64,000 nucleotides of DNA from Saccharomyces paradoxus (GCF_002079055.1 NC_047490.1:62001-126000), one strand, 5' to 3'; shown: positions 1 to 9,568, numbered from the stretch's first letter. Numbers and translations: made by a program. Notes: generated from the letters alone by a model not told the origin.

Positions 1-1016
1 GGGTTTACATCACCGCCAGTTATGCCGCGGAAGCTGCCAGGCATAGCATCACGATCAGACCCGGAATCCACATTCGAATATTCTTTGGTAGCTAAAGAAC
101 TATCTTTAACACTAGAGTGTCCGTGAGTAGTTGAAGGACTTGTTTTAGTGTGGGAGTTATCGTGTGCAGCACCGGTAGATTTAGGACCAGAGCTGGAAAC
201 GGAGTGACCACGAGTAGCAGCTGTAGATTTAGGATCAGTGCTGGAATTAGAGTGATCATGAGTAACAGGATAAGTTTTTTTGATGTTGGCGTGTCCATGT
301 GTAGTGGCAGTAGCTGAGGTACCAGTGTTCATCTTAGAATGTTCATGAGTCGTAGTAGGAGATGTATTTTTCACATTAGAATGACCATAAGTGGTAGAAG
401 TGGTTCCAGAGGAACCAGCGTTGACATTTGAGTGTGCATGAGCAGTGGGAGATGTGCTACTTTTGGCATTATTGTGGGCATGCGTGGCCGCAACACCCGA
501 ATGCCCAGCGCCAACTTTGGGATGTTCATGCGTAGTGGGAGACGTCTTTACATTTGAATGTTCATGACTGGCAGAAGGTGAAGTTTTCACTTTGGAGTGC
601 TCAGTTGTAGCAGTTGGTGTCGTTGTCTTGACATAAGAGTATCCATGGGTAGTAACAGTAGCGTTAGGGCCTGAACTTGACTTAGTATCGGTAGAAGTAG
701 GATTCACGTTGGAAGTTACGTTGGTGTGGCGGCTAGTGGCGGCGTCAGCATCGTCATGTGAGTTTTCTGAGTCTTTATTGTGCTTCTTTCTCCAAGGTAG
801 AAGAATGTTTTTGGCCTTGCTTTCCAAGTTCTTGGTCGTTGATTCTGGCTGCTCTTTTGGCAAGTTATATTCGGTTGGCTTTGTAGTACTGAAAGACTTT
901 TTGCGTTGAGCAGAATTAGAGTTCGAATCGTAGGAACCGGGCTTACCACCAAAAGGAAAATTATTTTGTTCTTCTTCACTCTGTCCATCTCTGGAAGTGG
1001 ACTCGTTCATATTCAT
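1..1016 (-). CDS. HBT1: HBT1, shmoo-tip / polarised-growth protein (N-terminal part, runs off window)
   Basis: The frame is open from the ATG at 1016 to the window edge (338 codons). The N-terminus (MNMNESTSRDGQSEEEQNN) and the SKAKNILLPWRKKHN block match what I remember of yeast Hbt1, a substrate of the ubiquitin-like protein Hub1 needed for mating-projection shape and found at shmoo tips. A second in-frame ATG lies two codons downstream (1010). Residues from about 120 on are low-complexity, Ser/Thr/His-rich degenerate repeats of the type THGHSNVKTTSP. No membrane segment or enzyme domain is seen, and the chain looks disordered. The repeats differ clearly from the S. cerevisiae protein in my memory. 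FMP45 follows in the same orientation. Identity is sure; the 3' part is not in the window. Confidence 0.93.
   Translation of the reverse strand, partial: MNMNESTSRDGQSEEEQNNFPFGGKPGSYDSNSNSAQRKKSFSTTKPTEYNLPKEQPESTTKNLESKAKNILLPWRKKHNKDSENSHDDADAATSRHTNVTSNVNPTSTDTKSSSGPNATVTTHGYSYVKTTTPTATTEHSKVKTSPSASHEHSNVKTSPTTHEHPKVGAGHSGVAATHAHNNAKSSTSPTAHAHSNVNAGSSGTTSTTYGHSNVKNTSPTTTHEHSKMNTGTSATATTHGHANIKKTYPVTHDHSNSSTDPKSTAATRGHSVSSSGPKSTGAAHDNSHTKTSPSTTHGHSSVKDSSLATKEYSNVDSGSDRDAMPGSFRGITGGDVN
90..660 (-). repeat. His/Ser/Thr-rich degenerate tandem repeats inside HBT1
   Basis: About a dozen imperfect units, each roughly 14-20 codons, carry a core T-H-[GED]-H-[SA]-x-V-K followed by a T/S-P-rich spacer. 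The units are diverged from one another and kept in frame, so the repeat is old and maintained at protein level. Copy number is likely to vary between strains and species, as for many yeast intragenic repeats; this is inference. Confidence 0.75.
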
Positions 1017-1475
1017 ATCCTGGGTGGGGTGGTACTCTTGATAACTCTCAACTGGGAAATCTTCACGGTGTTCAGTATTATTCTTATCTCTACAGTTACA
1101 TATAAAAAAAGGAATTTTTTTGAGTTAGTTAGTATTATATATTAATTTCTTGAAGGGTGGTATTATTAAAGAATTAAATTCATTATTATTACTATTAATT
1201 ACACTAAAGTGCCGGGTATTATTGACGTTTTTTTTTTTCTTAGTCTCTTTAAATGACGAAGGAAAAAGAACTAAGTTATTATGAGAAGGAAAAGGAGAGG
1301 GAGGAGGAGGGAGAGAAGAGAAATATGATGTTATCCGACTAAAAATTTTAGCACGGTATACATGGATTATACCATATCAAAAAGAAAATTGTTGGGAGGT
1401 ATATGCGGAATTATGGTACTGTGAACGTAGGAAGAAAAGAAAATTAGATGGTTTATGGTGATCATTTTTCTCTTT
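1017..1475. other. Intergenic: HBT1 promoter and FMP45 3' region
   Basis: This A/T-rich stretch holds T and A tracts and a purine block near 1290-1320 (GGAGAGGGAGGAGGAGGG). I see no RNA gene and no convincing transcription-factor site apart from the tracts. Confidence 0.5.
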
Positions 1476-2405
1476 CTAGTCGCGTACAGTTACAGGCCCA
1501 GCAAGACCGCCATCCCCAGCTGGTTCTAACTCAGTTGAGGGCACCTGCTTTCTTGTTTTCAGTTTCTGAAAGAACTTGCCGTTGCCAGCTTGAGTAGTAG
1601 TAGTTGTAGGTTGAGGCTGCCCAACCACAGGTGCGGCTGTGACAGGGCCCGCGCCGTCCGTCACGCCGCTGTTGTAGGTGGATTTCTCCATTTGGGCACC
1701 GGTGTCAACGGAAGGGCTTTCATATTGAGCGTACATGTCATGGTCCGAGTAGGTGGAGTGGCCCTTGTGGGTAGCGCTGAATATGGTAGACCAAATGGCA
1801 TTCACGAGCATCAAGAAGACCGAAGTCCAGATGAACGCGAAGTTTTTAGGCCCCAGTCTTGCAGACCTCCCACTGTTGTGGAATGTCTTTCTAGCCTTTA
1901 CATAGCAGCCTGTGTACAAGCACGCAGCCAATATTATGAAAAAAAAGGCCAACCAGGACAACACACAGTACAAGACTGGCACCGCCTTGAAAGGAAGAAA
2001 TGTAGCCAAAAATCCAGGTACCAGCGCCATTACTATGAAAAAAAGGGCAATCAGCAGCATGGCCCATCCAACCCTGGACAGATAATAATAGGCATCCCGG
2101 TTATTTCTGAATGACGATGGTAAATTGGCTGAGTTTCCAAAGTTATCTCTTGGAGAGAAAGGCTTGGCGGGTGCTCTACTTGAGCAATTAGCTAGCTGGC
2201 CGTCTTCATAGCCACACCAGTTGTAGTTGTACCACCTCGTGGTGGAAGGAGCGCTGTTAAAGCCGTCTGTATCGGCTTGTAACCAATAGAAATTCTTCAG
2301 CGTTCCAGATTCTCTGCCTCCAGACAGAATAAGAAAAAACGTCAATAAGCCAGCACCGAGTAGGAATAAAAACACGAGCAAATTAACGAACCTTTTAAAA
2401 ATCAT
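1476..2405 (-). CDS. FMP45: FMP45, SUR7-family eisosome membrane protein
   Basis: The 309-residue product matches yeast Fmp45 from its first residues (MIFKRFVNLLVFLFLLGAG) to its end (GLAGPVTVRD). It has the SUR7/PalI layout: an N-terminal membrane segment (about 7-27), an extracellular loop with the W-x-W-C pattern typical of the family (YNYNWCGYEDGQLANC, about residues 59-74), three further membrane segments (about 110-132, 143-165, 188-210) and a cytosolic Gln/Thr-rich tail. The family sits in eisosome/MCC domains and affects sphingolipid content and sporulation. Its whole-genome-duplication partner in S. cerevisiae is YNL194C. One STRE-like CCCCT lies upstream, in line with stress or post-diauxic expression. 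Confidence 0.95.
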   Translation of the reverse strand: MIFKRFVNLLVFLFLLGAGLLTFFLILSGGRESGTLKNFYWLQADTDGFNSAPSTTRWYNYNWCGYEDGQLANCSSRAPAKPFSPRDNFGNSANLPSSFRNNRDAYYYLSRVGWAMLLIALFFIVMALVPGFLATFLPFKAVPVLYCVLSWLAFFFIILAACLYTGCYVKARKTFHNSGRSARLGPKNFAFIWTSVFLMLVNAIWSTIFSATHKGHSTYSDHDMYAQYESPSVDTGAQMEKSTYNSGVTDGAGPVTAAPVVGQPQPTTTTTQAGNGKFFQKLKTRKQVPSTELEPAGDGGLAGPVTVRD

Positions 2406-2795
2406 AGCGGTAGATTAGTGTTTATTGTTACTTGAAACTTGGGTAAAAAAGGGATAATATAAGCGTTTAAACGTAAATACCTCTCTTTCTTTGTATTTCA
2501 CTTCAATATTACTGTAGTCAAAGTTTGCATCTAACGGATAACTAGTCAAGAGAATAAAGCAAGATCAAGCAACTGTTGCAAAACAATCATCCTTTTATAT
2601 GTCGACATCTGCCGAATGCTCCCCATTCTACACTATCCTTGTTTTAGCATCAACAAGAAAGACATTTCATAGACTATTATTTCTTTCCACTCCCCTCTTT
2701 CCCTTTTCCTTCGTGAGAAAAAGTCCTGCTCCCTTATGTTCAGAGCACCCTTAAATTTTGTTGTTCGGTCTCTTTTTTTTTATTACTCCGAAACG
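2406..2795. other. Intergenic: FMP45 promoter and CDC13 3' region
   Basis: The stretch separates the FMP45 start from the CDC13 stop. A CCCCT (STRE core on the FMP45-sense strand as AGGGG) is at 2692-2696 within a C/T-rich run. Nothing else is distinctive. Confidence 0.5.
2692..2696 (-). promoter_or_regulatory. STRE-type element (AGGGG) upstream of FMP45
   Basis: AGGGG on the FMP45 sense strand is the core bound by Msn2/Msn4. It is a single short match about 290 bp upstream of the start codon, so the support is weak. Confidence 0.3.
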
Positions 2796-5609
2796 TCACT
2801 GTAATTTGGCACCGCCGCATTTGGCTGCGCCCATCATGTCTAACGAGGCGGAAACGGCTCCGGCGTCATCGTCATTATCCTCCTCCCTTTTCACGGTGAC
2901 GCCATTTTGCGCGGCAAGAAGTCGGAGAGGATTGACGGTAGCGGTAATTGCACAACCAAGACTCCCTGAATCAGGAGCAGCTGCAACCTTCAGATGGGCC
3001 AGCTGTTGTTGCAATTCCCGAAACGTGCATTCGATCGGACACCAGATCTGCAGTGTCATGGTCGTGCCAGGGAGGAACTTCAATGAGGAGGTTATATTGA
3101 ACTTGAATGAATGGCCGAGAAATTGTGCCAATTGCGCATATTTTTCTTCAAGAGGCTGACGCTGTAGATAGGCGCCGGAGCGGTTGAAAAAGTATGCAAA
3201 GTTCTTGGAGGTAATGATGTGTAGTTGCAACACTCGCTGAGGGGCCGGGATGCGGGTTTGCGAAAGTGGGAGCTCATTCGTGATATGGAAGCAAAGGCCT
3301 GATGCGTGGTGCTCGATGGCGACGATGCGACCCTCGCAATTGTATAGTGTGTTGCTCTTGTGTGTTTGTTGTGGGCAGCGGGCGAAGGAATTCAGGAGCG
3401 AGAAGATATCTGTGAACTTGACATCGAAGGACGACACGTCTGCATTCAGGTCAGGTATGTATTCTGTGGGAGCCGTTGGAGCGCGTAGCTGTTCCCGCTC
3501 ATGTTTTACGGTTACTGGGGCGAATTTCAGCTCTGCAAGATGAGAATTGTTTCTTTGTATGGGGAAGAACCTCCGGTACTCTTCGTAGTAGCGTGAAATT
3601 GCGGATTCGCCGATTCTCTTGAATGCTCGCTTGTAAAACGATCTTAGATGTTCGCATTGTGGGGGCGAAGCGATGCTGCCTACCTGGGAATGAGGGACCG
3701 GTACACATTCGCGCACAATAGCATTCAGTTTGCCGTTGTAAATTTTCACTTTTATATTCATCTTACAAACTATGCCGTATTGCGAAAGGTTTTCATCACG
3801 GCCATTGCGTAAGTCGCTTAGCCCCTTGTTGAATATTTGTCTGATTTTAGTGTCGAACGTTTCAAATTGGTTTTTGTACATGATGGCCTTGAAGCCTTCG
3901 TTCAGCTCCAACTTGCTCTCGTAATCTATTAGATATCTGTCGTAAAGGTAGTTTTGGACGATATCATTCTTAGTAAAATCGGTAAAGACAAAAGATATGA
4001 AAGAAGGTTTATCAAACGAGCAAGACACTAGCATGCCAAACATTGTTACGTATTTAGTTTCAAAATTGTTGAGCTCCAACTGACAAAACTCGATGGTAGG
4101 GTCTTTCCTAGCCATTTCGCGCATCCTCGTACGAGGCGGATTGGTTGGCGGCAACGATTGCACAGGCGCCTGCGCCTGGGTATCGGTGCTGATGTTCTTC
4201 AAGCTCCAAACGGCTATACCTGGACTAATGGTCTCGTCATTGTCCCACATAATCCTTTCAATTTCCACGGAAATTGGACCCGGCGTTTTCAGTAGTAGGA
4301 TATCCGATATCTTGCTGCTTTGACAGTTTAAAACACCGAAGAGCTCACAGATACGCTCTCTCGTAGGGATAATGATCTCAATGCAATTGGTGCCCGGCAG
4401 CAACACCTTGTCTGGGATATTTGATAGTGGTAAATGCGTATAGTACAGTTTCAGTGTGCAATATTTGAATTCATTTATACTAGCGAATTGAGTTGGGTAC
4501 ATCCCAACAAACTTTCCCTCCAACCTCTCAACTGAGCCTACATTAGCTAGCGAAAGTCGCTCATAACTAATTGCTTTCTGGGATAAAGGTGCGCTGGGGC
4601 CTTGAAAAGAAAGCTTTCTTTTCTTGTTCCTTCCGGAATCATCATCGTGCCAATTGTTTGGTACGCTTGTTTTCCTTTCAGGCGTCTGCGACTGGATGTA
4701 GGATCTTGAGCTGAAATACTTCCCCGTAGAAGAGGTAGTTGAAGAATCAGAATCCTCAATGGGATCTGCACTGTCATGCATGTTGTCTCCCTTGTCGCCT
4801 ATTTCTGTGATCGGTTCATCTACATTAAGCGTCATAAGCTGCGAATTAAATTCGTTTTGAGATTCAAGGTAAGGTATCCCTAATCTATTTGGAGCAAAGA
4901 AAGGATTGATTGCTTTGGCTTTCAATTTCTGCGATAAGATGTTTTGTTGTTCTTGAATAAATCTTTTTAGTTCTATATCGTAGTGAATCAACTTCACAAA
5001 TTTAAAACTGTTCTTTTCATCTCTATTCATTTCGATTAAATTGTTGAAAATATCAACAAGTGACCTCTTCAAATTGCATTTTGAAGTGGGTTCCAATAAT
5101 AAATGCTCGCTGCTACCTTTTTTAGATTTTGTAGATATAGTTCTTATTACGTTTACCAAATCCAACGGTTTGATATCCTCTAAAAATAGAGTGTAGTTCC
5201 CGTGTTTTGACACATATAAAGCTTTACAACTTGAAAAGCATAGTCTTTCGAGGTGAATATCTCTCAAAACTACTGTTGAGGATGAATCTGAGCCTGAATC
5301 CAAATCTGGTAATTCAATCTCAAAATATTGACAAAGTAAGGAAATAGTCATTCGCGCTAGCCTTTCCGAGCTCCTGTCTTTGAATTTCACTTTGATTAAA
5401 TATTGGTCTTCTTCCACCTGATCATCTCTTCCCTCAAAATTAGAAAAGCCTAGCAAACACTTTGTTTCAGTTAAGTGTATTGAGGTTAAAAGCGCTACGA
5501 ACTGGACAGGAACTATTGCTATGCTGGGATAACCTTCAAAGTCTTTACTCGACTTCACAAAAATACGCTCTTTGTGTGGAGGACACTCAGGCTCTTCTAA
5601 AGTATCCAT
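2796..5609 (-). CDS. CDC13: CDC13, telomeric single-strand DNA-binding protein
   Basis: The 937-residue product aligns along its whole length with yeast Cdc13, which binds the telomeric 3' overhang, recruits telomerase through Est1 and caps ends with Stn1 and Ten1. I chose the ATG at 5609 (MDTLEEPECPPHK), the known start; an in-frame ATG 15 codons upstream (5654) exists. Expected domains in order are OB1 (about 1-240, dimerisation and Pol1), the recruitment region (about 250-345), OB2, the DNA-binding OB3 (about 510-700) and OB4 near the end. The protein is strongly diverged from S. cerevisiae, as usual for this gene. The C-terminus reads on after the GVTVKREEDNDDDAGAV stretch by about 15 residues beyond where I recall the S. 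cerevisiae protein stopping. Confidence 0.95.
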   Translation of the reverse strand: MDTLEEPECPPHKERIFVKSSKDFEGYPSIAIVPVQFVALLTSIHLTETKCLLGFSNFEGRDDQVEEDQYLIKVKFKDRSSERLARMTISLLCQYFEIELPDLDSGSDSSSTVVLRDIHLERLCFSSCKALYVSKHGNYTLFLEDIKPLDLVNVIRTISTKSKKGSSEHLLLEPTSKCNLKRSLVDIFNNLIEMNRDEKNSFKFVKLIHYDIELKRFIQEQQNILSQKLKAKAINPFFAPNRLGIPYLESQNEFNSQLMTLNVDEPITEIGDKGDNMHDSADPIEDSDSSTTSSTGKYFSSRSYIQSQTPERKTSVPNNWHDDDSGRNKKRKLSFQGPSAPLSQKAISYERLSLANVGSVERLEGKFVGMYPTQFASINEFKYCTLKLYYTHLPLSNIPDKVLLPGTNCIEIIIPTRERICELFGVLNCQSSKISDILLLKTPGPISVEIERIMWDNDETISPGIAVWSLKNISTDTQAQAPVQSLPPTNPPRTRMREMARKDPTIEFCQLELNNFETKYVTMFGMLVSCSFDKPSFISFVFTDFTKNDIVQNYLYDRYLIDYESKLELNEGFKAIMYKNQFETFDTKIRQIFNKGLSDLRNGRDENLSQYGIVCKMNIKVKIYNGKLNAIVRECVPVPHSQVGSIASPPQCEHLRSFYKRAFKRIGESAISRYYEEYRRFFPIQRNNSHLAELKFAPVTVKHEREQLRAPTAPTEYIPDLNADVSSFDVKFTDIFSLLNSFARCPQQTHKSNTLYNCEGRIVAIEHHASGLCFHITNELPLSQTRIPAPQRVLQLHIITSKNFAYFFNRSGAYLQRQPLEEKYAQLAQFLGHSFKFNITSSLKFLPGTTMTLQIWCPIECTFRELQQQLAHLKVAAAPDSGSLGCAITATVNPLRLLAAQNGVTVKREEDNDDDAGAVSASLDMMGAAKCGGAKLQ

Positions 5610-5832
5610 TCTTACGCAGAATTTTCCATAGGCATTTATATTCAATGAGATCACGTATGTCCATCATTTTAATTTCCACTTTTGAATCACCATTTTCGGA
5701 TCTTATCAAGCCTTCGCGTTTCCTATAACGTTGAAAAATTGGGATGTCGACAGTTTGAAAAATGTGGTCACACTTAAAAAGGTTGTATATGTATATAAAA
5801 TAATTCACATATTATTCAACAGCGGATTTACT

Positions 5833-6358
5833 ATGAAGATCGTTTTACAAAAAGTCAGTCAAGCATCTGTAGTTGTCGATTCAAAAGTTATTTCTAGGTA
5901 CGTTCTTGCATATTTCCAGTTCCGTTAGTGTACTAATTTTTTTTTACTAACACCTCAAATTGTGCGACAGTATTAAACATGGTTATATGCTGCTAGTAGG
6001 TATTTCCATCGATGATTCCATGGCAGAGGTGGATAAGCTATCGAAAAAAGTGCTTAGTTTGAGAATCTTCGAAGATGAGACCAAGAATCTATGGAAGAGA
6101 AATATTAAAGAGGTAAATGGTGAAATTCTATCGGTGTCTCAATTCACTTTGATGGCAAAAACCAAGAAGGGAACCAAACCCGATTTCCATTTAGCCCAAA
6201 AGGGTCATATAGCTAAAGAACTTTACGAAGAATTCTTAAAATTACTAAAAAGTGATTTGGGTGAAGACCAAGTAAAGGATGGTGAATTCGGTGCGATGAT
6301 GAGTTGCTCTTTAACTAATGAAGGGCCGGTTACAATCATTCTTGACAGTGACCAATAA
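5833..6358 (+). CDS. DTD1: DTD1, D-aminoacyl-tRNA deacylase (spliced)
   Basis: Exon 1 is 5833-5897 and exon 2 is 5971-6358. Joined across the intron they encode 150 residues starting MKIVLQKVSQASVVVDSKV and ending VTIILDSDQ. The two DTD active-site signatures are present: SQFTL (about residues 78-82) and the cross-subunit Gly-cisPro motif in NEGPVTI near the C-terminus. The enzyme hydrolyses D-Tyr and other D-aminoacyl-tRNAs (and glycyl-tRNA-Ala) in the cytosol. Unspliced reading meets a stop within the intron after about 31 codons. It is divergent with CDC13, sharing 223 bp of promoter. Confidence 0.96.
5898..5970 (+). other. Spliceosomal intron of DTD1 (73 nt)
   Basis: The 5' splice site is GTACGT, a variant of the usual yeast GTATGT. 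The branch point TACTAAC is at 5945-5951 and the 3' site is the CAG ending at 5970. The exon junction falls inside a Ser codon (AG|T), restoring the known protein. At 73 nt it is among the short yeast introns. Confidence 0.95.
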
Positions 6359-7091
6359 AAAATTGACTTTATAGACATATAAAACAAGAAACTAAGAAGC
6401 GAACTTTATTTGCAATTTTTTTTTTCGCAAGAATATAAAGTACCCAAAATCTTTCCATTTCATGTCGTAATGAGATTGAAGATACCGGAGAAGAATCTCC
6501 CCAAAAAACGAATACAAATCACATCCGTCCATGATGGGGTTTTGATTTCAAGCTTCCTTCACTAAAAAAGTCTAGAATTCTTTTATACTTTTTAGATGCA
6601 GTAAGTAAATCAACTTCAAAAAACTTTAAGGGCGCAATGAAAAAAAAAATAAAAAAAGTGAAAAAAAGGGACAGCGATGCCCTGCAAAGTCTTACTAATC
6701 CAGAGAGCTAAAAGCGTGTTTACAGTATGTTTCCAGTTATGGGAGTGTATTAACCTGGCACGAAAAAAGAAACGTATAGTAAGAAAAGGGATGTATACCC
6801 TTAAATTGGTGATAGTCAAGGAGCTTTTGAGGTTTATGTTACTAATGAACTAGCATGTATACTCGTTGATGGCCTTAATGCATATTTGGTAATAGGAAGG
6901 TTTTCAAGGGATATTGAAAACATATCTTAAGGGATGATGATTGTTGGTTATATATTCCCTGAAAAGACAACGTATAAAAGGGTTCAACAAAACGTCCGTT
7001 ATCACCATGTCTTGAGTTCTCAGTACGAAAATTCAGGCTCTTTTGTTTCGATTGAGGAATATAAAATAAGCAAATACACCATATTAACGTT
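6359..7091. other. Intergenic: DTD1 3' region and YDL218W promoter
   Basis: The stretch is A/T rich with poly(T) (about 6416-6426) and an A-rich run (about 6638-6668). I see no RNA gene. Short ORFs here have no codon structure and are left out. Confidence 0.5.
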
Positions 7092-8036
7092 ATGAAACGA
7101 GTCACTGGAGTTTTCTTAACACTTTTGAGATTTTCGCAATTTGCATCATCTGTTTTGGTGATGTCACTTTTAGCGTATGCCATCCACGCCTATGGAAATA
7201 GAGGTAACAAGAAAACCAACTTTACATTGGCAACGGGTGTCATTAGTGTGTTTTATTTGATCGCTTTAGGTATTTTGTGTCTGGCTCTACCAACATTGAT
7301 CTACATAGGAATGTATTTCTGTGCTGAATTGATCGTTTGTATGTTATGGCTAGCAGCTTTCGTTGTTCTTGCTAAGGCTCAAGGTGAGCGTAGCTGTGGT
7401 AACACTAATGCACAAGGATTATACTATAATCCTTATAGTGGTCAATATACTGCAGACAGTCATAGAAGAGCTTGTAATTCTTCTCAAGCCGCAATCGCCT
7501 TTTCTGGCCTTTGCTTTTTGTTGTTTTTGACTAGTGTGATATTACTGGGAATTAATGTCTTAACACCCATCAGGAAGCGTTATCAGACCCAAGGAATGTG
7601 GAGGAGTGGTGCTTCTATGGGTACAAAGCTCCATAGGTGGAGTGGATTAGCTTTGAGTGAGCCTTTTGAAGAAACAGCTGCTTACGATAACACTAATGTT
7701 AGGACTGGCGATGTCGAAGCAGGTGCAGGCGATAATGTCGCTTACACATCTGATCCGAACGCTGATACACGCTATGCTACTAATGACCCTAATAGGCAGT
7801 ATCACACTACTACTACCAACACCCGTTATACAACAACAACGACAGACCCTAACGCACGTTCTACTACCAATGACCGTAATACAGGCTCTGCAAACATCGC
7901 TAACGGTGCTGTGGATCAGCACGCTTACTCTACGGATGAGTCAGGTGACCGGTCCTATCAAGAAAAGCTTACAGAAGGTGCTAATTCTGGCGTTATGAGC
8001 GGTAGTACTGCAGAACCAAACAGGAACGTCAATTAA
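7092..8036 (+). CDS. YDL218W, MARVEL-like four-span membrane protein of unknown function
   Basis: The 314-residue product corresponds to S. cerevisiae YDL218W. It has four membrane segments (about 9-30, 45-66, 72-96 and 140-165) in a MARVEL-like arrangement, with two cysteines in the loop before the last segment. A hydrophilic tail follows, with short Thr/Asn/Asp-rich near-repeats (DPNxRxxTND, about 225-270). The tail after residue 170 is probably cytosolic. From memory the S. cerevisiae protein ends NVNQMP; here the codon after NVN is TAA and the next codons are still ATG CCA TAA, so the reading frame is three residues shorter. Function is unknown; the S. cerevisiae gene is reported to be induced by stress and antifungals. 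Confidence 0.92.
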   Translation: MKRVTGVFLTLLRFSQFASSVLVMSLLAYAIHAYGNRGNKKTNFTLATGVISVFYLIALGILCLALPTLIYIGMYFCAELIVCMLWLAAFVVLAKAQGERSCGNTNAQGLYYNPYSGQYTADSHRRACNSSQAAIAFSGLCFLLFLTSVILLGINVLTPIRKRYQTQGMWRSGASMGTKLHRWSGLALSEPFEETAAYDNTNVRTGDVEAGAGDNVAYTSDPNADTRYATNDPNRQYHTTTTNTRYTTTTTDPNARSTTNDRNTGSANIANGAVDQHAYSTDESGDRSYQEKLTEGANSGVMSGSTAEPNRNVN

Positions 8037-8560
8037 ATGCCATAAATTCAATGATTTCCTTTTTGTTCGTCTATCCCCTTCTCATATTTTTTCCTTTTTT
8101 TCTTATTTTTTTCTTTTTTTTGCTTAATGGTTTAACTTGTCTCCTGTTCTAATGGCGGCGTCTTTTAGAAAATCCTTGTCAGGTGTGAATAATGCTTAAT
8201 TTTTTTTATATAATAATTTATTTTTATTACTTTTTATCTTTATATTTTTTTTCTATGTCAGAGATGTGGAGTTCACAATTAAAGTGTGATACTCGAATTA
8301 GGTAGCAATACCCTCCCACTTCGAATCCATTATTAGCATAGAAAGATTAAATTATTGTTTTTACAAGCACATTTCCTTTCAGCAATTTCTCGGCCTGCGT
8401 GAAGTAAGGCCAATTCTCTCGGAGATTTTTTCCTTGTTTCATACGTTAAAATTTTTGGAAAATATCAAGCATTCTTGAACCTTAAAAAGACTCTGTAGAA
8501 TATTGACATGAATGATATTTACAAATATAATCCCTTTATTGTTCGTAGAAATTCGTCTAT
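8037..8560. other. Intergenic between convergent YDL218W and TIM22
   Basis: This is a 3'-to-3' gap with several long T tracts (8088-8120, 8200-8250) typical of yeast polyadenylation regions. No gene is seen. Confidence 0.55.
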
Positions 8561-9175
8561 TCATTCTTTAAAATCATTACGAGGCGGTCTACCATCTTCG
8601 CTTTTCATATACAAATCAATTGCGGCTGAAAAGGCAGCAAACCCGGCACCTCCCATTAAAGCAGCTTGTGGTCCTGCCTTATACGCCAATCCAGCGCCAG
8701 TAAAAAACCCTGCCGTTACTCCGTTATAAATATCATTTTTAGCCCTAAGTGACTCTATAACACACTCCACTCCGGCATATATCATACCAATGTAGCCAAA
8801 ATTCTTGGCACTAGAATACGACTTTTTACCCATATCAGTAAACTGAAGTTTCATTTGCTGCCGGAACGGTAAATCAGATATTTGTTGAACCGTTCTTGAT
8901 ATCCCGCCTACAGCAACATTTCCTGCTGTTGCTGTATTAGCGGGAGTAGGTGTATGAAGTGGCGTATCATACGCCATTGATGCCATAAACAGACCTAAAA
9001 CACCCCCCAGTGCAAACCCTGTTACACCACTCACTACTGATTTTCCAGGACATGAGGTCATGAAGTTCATGATCATTTCTGCACCTCGTTCACCCTGCTC
9101 TTCTGGAGTTAGCTCATTGTAAGGTTTCTTTTGAGGGGGACTTATTTGCTCCAGACCAAATCCTGTGTACACCAT
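8561..9175 (-). CDS. TIM22: TIM22, channel subunit of the TIM22 inner-membrane translocase
   Basis: The 204-residue product begins MVYTGFGLEQISPPQKKPY and is nearly identical to yeast Tim22. It belongs to the Tim17/Tim22/Tim23 family with four membrane spans (about 45-65, 125-145, 150-170, 175-195) rich in Gly-x3-Gly contacts. It forms the twin-pore channel that inserts carrier proteins (such as Ggc1, encoded at 44187-45089) into the mitochondrial inner membrane. The Thr/Ala/Pro linker near residues 76-86 appears three residues shorter than I recall from S. cerevisiae. The start is the only sensible ATG. Confidence 0.96.
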   Translation of the reverse strand: MVYTGFGLEQISPPQKKPYNELTPEEQGERGAEMIMNFMTSCPGKSVVSGVTGFALGGVLGLFMASMAYDTPLHTPTPANTATAGNVAVGGISRTVQQISDLPFRQQMKLQFTDMGKKSYSSAKNFGYIGMIYAGVECVIESLRAKNDIYNGVTAGFFTGAGLAYKAGPQAALMGGAGFAAFSAAIDLYMKSEDGRPPRNDFKE

Positions 9176-9568
9176 CTTTTTATAAACTTTTCAAAATTGC
9201 GAGTTCTTGATCTTACTTGATAGCTATCTCCTCTATTACGTTTTGTAGCGACAAAAAAATATGTTTTATCTTGGCAAGCTTCGAATATTTAAAGGATGGA
9301 CCCGGCAGGCGTTGTTTCTTTAAAAAGAGAACTAAGCCGATCTTGATCATCTCTTTCTTCTTCATTGTTGTACGCTCGATGCCGTTTTACCAGTAAGATC
9401 AAAAACCAACACATAACGTTGCACGATAATACAAAATTGTCACCCGGTATATGTACATATATATGTATATATGAATATATGAATATATATCTGGAAGGAA
9501 TAACTACGAAAGGCACGTCCGGGTTGACCGTGAATCCATTGTAACCTTGTTAGAGCACTATTAGCAAT
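9176..9568. other. Intergenic: TIM22 promoter and RRI1 3' region
   Basis: An alternating TATA-rich run (about 9445-9490, repeated TATATG/GAATATA) lies near the RRI1 end. No gene is seen. Confidence 0.5.

Noticed and set aside
2758-3159. 133-codon plus-strand frame overlapping the CDC13 3' end
   Set aside because: It is antisense to the conserved OB4 region of CDC13 and lies where S. cerevisiae has the dubious ORF YDL221W. Its product is low in complexity and has no recognisable domain.
9445-9490. TATA-rich run as a replication origin (ARS)
   Set aside because: A/T-rich repeats alone are common. I could not defend an 11/11 ARS consensus with a B element, and origins cannot be called from this.
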